Source: Sphagnum magellanicum | Lineage: Eukaryota; Streptophyta; Sphagnopsida; Sphagnales; Sphagnaceae | DNA: 64,000 bases | Direction: 5' to 3' | NCBI GenBank assembly: GCA_021904315.1 | Contig: CM038920.1 | Span: 4,464,001 to 4,528,000, forward strand | In this document: positions 55,807 to 64,000 of the stretch, piece by piece | How the letters are laid out: every line of letters starts with the position of its first letter | Numbering within the stretch: position 1 is the first letter of the stretch | The notes under the pieces: generated by a model | What the model was told of the DNA's origin: nothing | What the model saw: the letters and a program-made list of their open reading frames with translations, nothing else | Databases searched by the model: none | Position numbers and translations under genes: made by a program

Positions 55807-58800
55807 ATGTGTAAGGGTGGATGCCTCTTAGCAACATGCATTTGCCAGTCATGCGTGGGGCCAAACCGCATGGTTGCACGGTACATCTATGGCATCCTCT
55901 TCCTCTTCACCAACATTCTTGCCTGGATGGTTCGCGACTACAGCCACAAAGCTCTCTCCAGTTTTAGCAGTAAGGCTCATCCTCTTCCTTATCCACTGCA
56001 TCCATCTCCTGCCCTCTCTGGGCACATGACCTTCTGTCTATGTCACCTATTTCTACTCTTATTATCTCTCCCTGCACTCTCCTTTAGGCATCTCCTGATT
56101 CTCTTCTTCTCCTAGCTGAGAGATTTATATCCTACCCTAATGCTCTTCTTGGCTTCCAGTTTCCATATCATGTTCAGTAACCAATTGCAGGCTCTACAAG
56201 TCTGGAAATAACTTCACAGTCAGAATAATATCTAACCTCGAGCTGAGAGTGTAATGATTTGCACCTGAGGTGATTCTAGTAGGATTGGAGAGGGCAGTGA
56301 TGAAGATGTTTTTCACCACCCACCCTTGAAGTGAGCATCTATCTCAGAAAAATCTTCCATCTCTGGTGGCAGAGTCTAAGATCCATCAAGCTGGTGGAGC
56401 GTATTTCTCTTTTACTGAGCTCAAAGGAAAAGTATGCATGGTTTGCTGAAATAAGTACTGCAGTGTTCACTTGTGGATGTTTTTCTTCAAAATAGGCTTG
56501 TGTGTGCTTGTGGCAGTCAGAATTTCCCTAATGAACATATGGTGGGTTGCAGATTTGAGTGATTGTGGGGGTGAGGCAAACTGCATAGGCTCAGAAGGTG
56601 TGCTTCGACTCAGCTTGGGCTGCTTTGTATCCTCTTTCTGGCCAAGTATGAACTTCTCAGTTCAACTCCTAATCTGTTCAATTCATGATGGCACACTTTC
56701 TAGAGATTTCCTCAGAGTGTCTGGTTTGATCTGCCTTGGAGACGAAATGTGGAATTTGGAAAGATCCTTGACAAAACCCATATAGGTGTTCTTCTTCACA
56801 ATGTATCTGACGACAGTAGGGACATCACGAAAGGATGATCCTAGGGATGCATGGCATGCTGGGTGGTGGCCCATCAAGAGTGTGATGTGGATTGTGCTTG
56901 TGGTGGTGCCCTTTTTAATTCCTTCAGCTTTCATCCAGATCTATGGTGAGTGAATTTGCATAATCTGCACAGTCTTTTTCACTTCCCTGATCCTTCTTTG
57001 CAGTGCCATATAATCACTGCAAGTGTGAGCTGATATGAGCAGTTGTGGTAGTTGGAGTGCTCATTTGCATAGAGTTCCTAATTTTCCTCAGCAATATGAA
57101 CTTGATTTTCCATCTTTGACAACTGTGCAGGTGAGGTTGCAAGATTTGGTGCTGGGTAAGTGTTCTTCTGGAGTCTCCTTTCTGCCACTTCACTTAGCCA
57201 CTTCTGTTTTCAGTGCTATTTGCCACTTTCTTTTGCAATCATCAGGGATACATGATATGAAGTATGTACCAGTCTGTCTTTCCAAACTTGTTTGTGTTTT
57301 GTTCATTAATGATTCATTTGGTGACTGTGCATCTTGCAGGATATTTCTAATTATCCAGCTCTTAAGTATTGTGAATTTTGTGTACTATTGGAATGAGGAT
57401 TGGCTCTCTGAGAAGAATGAACGTCGCTGGTAGGTTATGACCTCCTTTCTATTTTCAAGCCAACCATATGAGTAGGATGTGACCTTCTGTTTACAGCAAC
57501 AAGTGAATCAGGGTCTAGGTGTATTACTGGGTGGTCCACCACTCTTGCTTAGCAGGTCTCCTGAGAGTGAACTAGAATTCGGTGGTTGCAACTTTGCTGT
57601 TTCAGAAAAGGTTTGTGTGTAATATGAAGCAACTTGCATTTAGGACATTCTTCGTGGATGTGGCTGCAGTCGGTTACCAATGGTGGGTGTTTCGGCAACA
57701 GCATATGTGTTGTCCCTTGTTGGAATTGTTTTGATGTATGTGTGGTTTGCACCACGTGCCACGTGTGGGCTCAACATCTTTTTCATCACCTGGACTCTTA
57801 TCCTGATTATTGTGATGACTGCCATCTCTCTGCATTCTAAGGTATGGACTGATTCATCTTCCTATTTTCAATGTCTTTGTTTCTTTCTCTAAGGCAGGAA
57901 CACTTTTGTACTTTGTCCCCTCACCCCCCCTTCCCACCTACATATACAGAATTCTTTCTCTCTTCCTCTCTCATGGACGTAAGGCTGTGTGCAGGTGAAT
58001 GCAGGTCTTCTGACTTCAAGCCTTATGGCCCTTTACTTAGTATTCCTTTGCTGGTCTGCTATCATGAGGTAAATATGGACTGCCCTTCAAGAAATGGATT
58101 CTCAAAAGTTTCACACTCTCTCGTTTGTAGTGTTCCTTTGCTGTTTACCTACATGGAAACATGCAGTAATGAGTTCATAGTGAGATTAATACTGTCAAAG
58201 GCACGTATGTGAAGTCAAGCTCATTTGAATCTCATGTTCTAAGTCTGCCCAGTTTTGTCAATGCTGCTACTTTCAACATGCAACCTTTCTTTGTGCAGTT
58301 GGGAAGTCTCATAATAACAAAAACTACAGCAAACCTAGGTTCACAAATAACAAACATTTTTGTCACTTCAATTTTTATGCTTCAAAAGACAGCCCTAACT
58401 TTAGATATCTATGGTTAAAAGACTTGAGTGCTCAAGGAGGAGCTCTGGGTAAATGGAGTCTCTTCACAGTTTCAAAGTAGTGGAAGCTTCATGTTTTGAT
58501 CTTTTGTGTAGGTGTTCTGATAGATAGTTCTTGTTCCTGACAAAATGGTGGGAACTGATGTAGTGAGTAGGGATCCTACCATAGTACCTAGTCACTACCA
58601 TATATGTTACTATTGATGATCACTGAACATGCAAGAGACTTCTCTCTCTCCTGTTGTAAAATGTGGTTTGTTGATATTTGGTCCTAAATTTCTCTAACCT
58701 ATTGTTAGTTAATCTGACAGTTTTGATTCAGGTTGACTCCAATTGGCAATATGGAGAGTTCTGGATATTATGATGATTTTCTTGGGGATGTTTGGCAAGT

Positions 58801-59451
58801 ACATTGACCATGATTCTGAAGCTGCAACCTTCCCTGAGGGATGATTTCAGGGTGTGGTGTGTCCTGAGTTCCTGTGAAATTTGATTACTGACAGCGGATT
58901 AAGGGCTTGCTGTAACTGGGTGTGCAGTGAGCCACTATCAGCAACTTGCAACACACGCCCACGCCAAACTGGAAGAGGTGATTGGCTCACTGTTATTGTA
59001 AGTGCTTCTCACCATTTGAATGCAAGCAGAGCTATATATGAAGTAGCATGGCATGGTTTGGAGTACAACCAGTTGTATAACATGTAAGACATAACAACTG
59101 GCTTGACTCTCAGCTTTTGCTCAGTTGTAAGGGGTGTGAGTTGTACTGTAATCTCTAGAGGGTTGTGCACTTCTTGCATCAAATGGCGTTGAGAACAAAG
59201 CATCATTGGACTTCTTGCATACATGGTGGAGTCAGAATGTGGGTTAAATCACATACTAGTCTTTTGGTGCTGTGGTCCTAGTTAAGTCCTTCACTAGGAT
59301 GTTTTGCCTCAATTGAGACTTTGCTTGAACAATTTGCATGTTCTGATGTCACACATTGGTAACTGTATTGCAGAGTTTTCTGATTGCATTTTCTGCAATA
59401 ATTTTTGCAACATTCACTACTGGATTGGATTCTGCATCATTCTCAGTATTG

Positions 59452-59489
<38 letters not shown>

Positions 59490-60502
59490 ATTTTGTGCTC
59501 AGATGCTTGTATCAGTGTGATAAGTCATCACATCAATAGCACAGTGAAATCTGCTGTATCATAAGATTTTTTGGTATTTCTGATCAATCTTTAAAGATAT
59601 TTGTAGACTCTATTGCGTGGGTTATCTCCTAGTTTGCAACTTATGTCTGCTATGGGGTTGAAAATGTTGCGATAAAAAGATTCTAGTTGGCTGTGACCTT
59701 CCAAATCAAAGCAAATATATATATGATGTGGAAATTGGGCAATTTTGAATTGCAGTTCTCGAAGGATGAAGGGAATGTGACAGATGATAAAGTGCCTTAC
59801 AGCTATGGCTTCTTCCATTTTGTTTTTGCCATGGGTTCAATGTACTTTGCTATGCTTTTTGTTGGGTGGAATCTGCATCAAACTATGCACAGGTGGGAGT
59901 GCTCCTAGGATGTCCATATCTTGTGAGAAGATGTTATGATGTGTTGTCTCTCTTATGGGCACCCTGAAGAATGGATTTACTGCTAGATCTTATTTTTGTT
60001 GTTAGGGAAGAAACTTACTGGGTTAATCAGGGTAGATGAGCCCACAACAAACATGAACACTCGCTAGAACTGCTGATAATTGCTGAGGAAAGAGTCAATA
60101 GCACTTGGCACTCATTCTAGATGTATTTAGTTTCAGCCTAGATGTATTTAACATCTCTTATGGCCATGGTGATTGTGTTCAGGTGGAGCATTGATGTTGG
60201 GTGGTCCAGCACATGGGTGAAGATTGTGAATGAGTGGTTGGCTGCTGGATTATACAGTAAGTTTTGCTTCCATTCTGAGGATTTCATTGTGGATGGTAAC
60301 AGATTTGCCTCAATTAAGAGGCCAGTGAGAATTCTTGGAACTTGGAGGAACATCCTTATTTTTTTGAGGAACGGTTTGATCTTGTTTTGGGAGTGTTGCA
60401 GTTTCCATGCAGCCTGAATATTCTGACAAGTTGGTTGTGGTTGTCTCAACAGTTTGGACTATGATTGGTCCCTTCATATTCAAAGGCAGGGATTTTACGT
60501 GA
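55807..60502 (+). CDS. SERINC: SERINC (TMS) family membrane protein, twelve exons
   Basis: A multi-pass membrane protein of the serine incorporator family, found in endomembranes; in other eukaryotes its members are linked to serine-derived lipids. Exons: 55807-55969, 56553-56626, 56786-56945, 57131-57155, 57340-57429, 57670-57841, 57995-58068, 58928-58997, 59374-59445, 59756-59892, 60183-60256 and 60453-60502. All introns are GT-AG and all phases agree, giving 386 residues. Hallmarks are the Cys-rich N-terminus, RYIYGILFLFTNILAW (25-40), CIGSEGVLRLSLGCF (65-79), WHAGWW (109-114), LNIFFITWTLILI (202-214), TGRGDWLT (266-273), YSYGFFHFVFAMGSMY (315-330) and IDVGWSSTWVKIVNEWL (349-365). It ends GRDFT. 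About ten membrane segments are expected. The order and length match the Arabidopsis-type plant SERINC clade with the IGSEGVLR block. The frame is intact. Confidence 0.94.
59451..59489. repeat. (CT)n(CA)n compound microsatellite
   Basis: Lies inside the ninth SERINC intron, between the exons ending 59445 and starting 59756. Confidence 0.95.
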
Positions 60503-62450
60503 GATACATCCCCACAGCTGGTATCTCCCTTCAAACCTCCCACATCACACAGAGATTTTTGCTAAAACCAACCCAAGTACACACAGGGTTTTATGCACAA
60601 GTAAATAGCTGCAGTAAAGGTTCTAGTAGAGAAATCCAGTGGTTTAAAGCTTAGTGATGTAGAAGTTGATCCACCACCACCAGCCCAGAGAAATTCAAGC
60701 ATACTCCTGGATGATGTGTGAAAGCTCTGTATAGTAATTTATTCTCACAAATATGTAGTTCAGGCACTTGTGATTATCCTCACCACACAAATGGTAAGGC
60801 TGGTATGTTCGAAATTTCCAGTAAAGGTTCCCTAGTAGTATACATAACCTGAAAACCAAAACTTAAACTGTAGTATGTCTATCATGCCCCTTTTCTCTGA
60901 GATCTCAAGAGTTTTGTGACCTCTTTGAGTCTTTTTAACGCTAAATTTACATTTGTTTTGGTCATCTGAGTGAGCCAACAGATCAGGGTGAAACTTTTGA
61001 ACAGTGAATTGGGATTTGGGCATCTGCTGTTTGATTAGGTGCCCCAAGTAAGTCTCCAAAGTGTTGAGTAGTTTTTGCAATGAGCAATTGCCTTCTCATG
61101 ATTGTAGGAGCTGCTTTTCTTGAAAGTTCTTAGAAAATTGTAGTCTATGTTGTAGATAGGTTCCCTACAAAGTTTCATAAATTTCAATTTAGATCTCAAG
61201 CCAAGCAAAATTTCTGAGGCGCCTTGTATATGTTTTCTTGTGGAGTTTTTTGTGGAATATCACACAGTCACATATGTCATATCATGGTTAAATAACCTAT
61301 AATACCCTTCAATTTTTTGATTGTAATTAGTGGAAATGCATTTGACCCTTTTACAACCTAACTTTTTCATTAATTTCTTCATCCATGGTCAAATATAACA
61401 TAACTAGAGATGCATGAGTGAATTAAGTAATGTTTTGGTCTTTTTAGTAGAGACAATTTGGGTAGCCATTTGGTTTTGAGTGTGTGAAATAGTTGTCACT
61501 ACTTCTGTCCAGAAAACTACCTATGGCCGTACATTGTGTGTTTTTAACATGCATGATGAAGAGTTAGGTTTTTGTTTTCTGGTCAATCCATTGTGTTCTA
61601 TGGTTGCTTCTATGGTACTGATTTCTGCTTATTTATGCCATCTTATTTTACGTAACAAATCAAGAATGCTTGGAATTGCATTCCCCATTAAAACAATTGG
61701 TTGTGTTGAGCTCTTTTTCTAATCACTTTGCTTTCTTATGAAAGCTTTGGGAGTCTTAAATTTGTGAAACATGAGAGCCTTAGTTCTTTTAAAATATTGG
61801 AAAATCTTCTTATGAAATGACCAATTAAGATTGTTGTCATAATCAGAGAAGACCACATGGAATGTGCATAAATGAAAAAAAAATTTAAATCCCATCACAT
61901 GTTCAAAGGAAGTGCAGTTACACTGGTGTGTGCATTATGTAAAGAATTTTTCAAGTTTTTGGAATGCAAATTTAGGTCAATTATCAAGCAACACCTTCAA
62001 AGTTACATGAAAGTCTTGGCCATCTGTCATGGTACCTTCCATCATTATGGAAGGTATTTCTTTTTCTTCTTATCTTTGCAAGTAAATTCAAATTTCTTTC
62101 AGTAAGAGAAGGGTCTATCTTATTTCAGGATTTGAGTTGCTCAGTTATGCGGCTGACAAAGGGTCTAAGAATAGACCCTTCTCCTCTACATACAACCATA
62201 TTCAATGGTCATATCATTTTTGTTGATATGGGTTATTCATGGACATAGTTGTTGCACCATTCAGAAAAAACATGTCCCAAGTCCTTAATATTGCAAATGA
62301 CTCTTTGTTTTCTATGGTGTTGCATTTTACTGTCAAAGATCACAAGAATCCAATCAACATATGTAATGTCAATTCTTTGATGACATCAACAATCAAATTA
62401 TTCAAATCACAAGGTTTTGGTGTTTTGATCAACATTAATATCCATCAAAC
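60503..62450. other. SERINC 3' flank and spacer, no supported gene
   Basis: The SERINC 3' UTR must lie in the first part. Beyond 61100 the sequence is AT-rich. An imperfect hairpin system sits at 62106-62182 (GAGAAGGGTCTAT with ATAGACCCTTCTC, plus an inner AAGGGTCTA/TAGACCCTT pair). Open frames have no recognisable motifs. Confidence 0.45.
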
Positions 62451-62559
62451 TTGACCTTGAAGCCATGTTCAATCAATCAACTAACTAATCTGGTGGGATT
62501 TCTAGAGGAATAGATTAGTTTCTATTCCGTTTTTGGGTCAGCACACAATAGTGTGGCAA

Positions 62560-63194
62560 AGAGAGAAAGAGGGTGACATCACCATCACCAAAATTAGAGA
62601 ATGTCTTCTGTGGCAAACCGCTGATGAAACTTCTATGATCTTGGCGGTATGCGAAAGCGTAGGGGCCATGTCCGTCTGGTGGTGATTTGGAATGAGGCAA
62701 AAGTCAAGTAATTTGTGAGGAATTTTGGGAGCCGACTATCTATTCTACAGGGCTCAAATTGAAAAAGCAGAGTTCAAACAACAACATCAATTGATGTCTC
62801 CAAGGTTTTCTCTGGATCCAGTTGCAAAGAGAATGAAAGAAGATGATCTTGTCATCTGCAGGGGCGGTATGCGTGTTGTGAGCTCATGAAAAAAAAAAAC
62901 CCTTTCAATCCCAGTTGCCAATCAGATTGAAAGGCAACTTGCATCGGCAACTTGCGGGTTTAGGGTTCCAGGTCTCATAGGTTCAAATGCTTGCATTGCT
63001 GCTGGCAGTAGACGGAAGTTGGTTCTGGCTCCAGCACGATGATGAGCGGCAAGCTGCTGCTGCTGCCAGAAGAAGAAGAGCAGCTTGTGCTAATGCTCCT
63101 TGACGGCATTCCGTCATGTCCTAGGACACCAGCCTTGTGCACTCAAAGCTTCATCTCCTGCTTTACACAAAGTTACTCTCTACTGTCAGGCTAG
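62560..63194 (+). other. GC-richer region with two short unrecognised frames
   Basis: Frame 62719-62889 is open for 56 codons without a start of its own and reads as protein-like sequence containing SPRFSLDPVAKRMKEDDLVI. Frame 63039-63194 encodes 51 residues starting MMSGKLLLLPEEEEQLVLML, resembling an acidic F-box-like start, but it ends early. GGCGGTATGCG occurs twice (62643 and 62864). These could be exons of a gene extending beyond the window or remnants of one. Confidence 0.25.
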
Positions 63195-64000
63195 CTGAAG
63201 TGTCTCAACATAGATGTCAAGCTGTCGTTGTGCTGGGGGTAAAAACAAAAAACGGAATGTGAAACTACAACAGTGTTGCTGGGGAGTCATCAGAATTTTA
63301 AATGCCTAGCTTCTAACCTAGATTGTCGTCCCCACCATAGGCACTTGGATAGTTTGTGAGCCCTTCATAAGGTCCTAGGCTAGATGGTGGCCCTTAGATA
63401 TTGTAGAATCCTAGTCTTTGGTTTATTTTGTCTTCTTCCCCTATGAAGGCATAGGACTTGGTTTTCGGGTGTTTTCCTTATGGGGCCTCCTATTCAGCAA
63501 AACATCCTGTGCTCTAGCTCTAAAGCCTTGTTTTTGCAACGAGGTATGGTTCATCATTAGGGGCATTGTCAGGTTTGTTAGGCTATTTCCTTCCCTAGCA
63601 AGCAACTTCCCTTCAAGTATTTTCTAGCCTCTATTCCTCCACCTTTGGCTTGGGCTTGGGTTTTGGCTTAAGAGCTTTCTATTTGGGTCTTCATTGTATT
63701 TGTTTGTATAATTCTAAAATGAAAAGTAGAATTATCTTTTCAATTTCCCCTTGATTGTTTAGCCACCATCCAACATAGTTGTTTGGCATTTATTTTTGTT
63801 GTTCCCACACATGTTTTGTCTTTCCCCCCTCGTGGTGATGTACTTGGTTGCAAGGAGATTAGGACGCATCTATAATTGTTTTTAGTAGGCAATTGGGAGG
63901 AGCTTCAAGCAGAGCATGTTCTCCAAATGCAAGCCTTTGAAGCAACTTTCTTTCTAGTTTCAGCCCTATGTTGATTATGCCTTCATTAGGCACCCTTCTA
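63195..64000. other. Right edge of the window, no supported gene
   Basis: Mixed-composition sequence. The 63418-63627 frame has no recognised content. Confidence 0.4.

Overview
This is a stretch of nuclear DNA from a land plant with a large, repeat-rich genome. The evidence is three intron-containing genes of plant type, a eukaryotic tRNA gene without an encoded CCA, and remnants of plant transposon classes (LTR retrotransposon, solo LTR, hAT, CACTA-like and Tourist-like elements). About nine tenths of the window is AT-rich non-genic DNA. The species cannot be read from the sequence; the gene spacing and repeat load fit a non-flowering plant (fern, lycophyte, gymnosperm or moss), but that is inference.

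Layout. 1-3.1 kb: minus-strand gene for mitochondrial ATP synthase subunit g (two exons), with possible unassigned exons beyond its stop and a four-copy tandem repeat upstream. 4.0-4.9 kb: a complete solo LTR with 5-bp target duplications. 6.3-10 kb: a degraded hAT transposase between two degenerate minisatellites. 12.6-14.5 kb: GC-richer islands, palindromes and the probable leader of the next gene. 16.6-19.9 kb: UDP-glucose 4-epimerase, nine coding exons on the plus strand. 24.1-31.7 kb: a deleted minus-strand LTR retrotransposon (LTR, primer-binding site, gag zinc knuckle and protease remnants) that appears to carry a nested CACTA-like element. 31.9-34.9 kb: a minisatellite followed by a gene-like stretch with no recognised protein. 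35.3 kb: an intact tRNA-Lys(UUU), with a decayed tRNA-Lys-like copy 1.3 kb before it. 39.4-41.5 kb: several inverted repeats, including an 0.8-kb foldback and a 27-bp perfect-stem hairpin. 43-48.6 kb: related CACTA-like ends, a one-kilobase degenerate decamer array and a possible SINE. 50.65-51.0 kb: a clean Tourist-like MITE. 53.4-55.4 kb: repeated leader-like sequence. 55.8-60.5 kb: a SERINC (TMS) membrane protein gene with twelve coding exons. 60.5-64 kb: mostly unassigned.

The three protein genes are ordinary housekeeping genes with no apparent functional link: respiration (subunit g), nucleotide-sugar supply for cell walls and glycosylation (epimerase), and an endomembrane protein (SERINC). 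No operon or defence-like system is present. The most unusual structures are the tandemly repeated leader-like units just upstream of SERINC, the inverted-repeat cluster at 39-41.5 kb, and the decamer array abutting a CACTA-like end. Exon joins were checked by reading frame and by GT-AG borders; all repeat identities were judged by eye.
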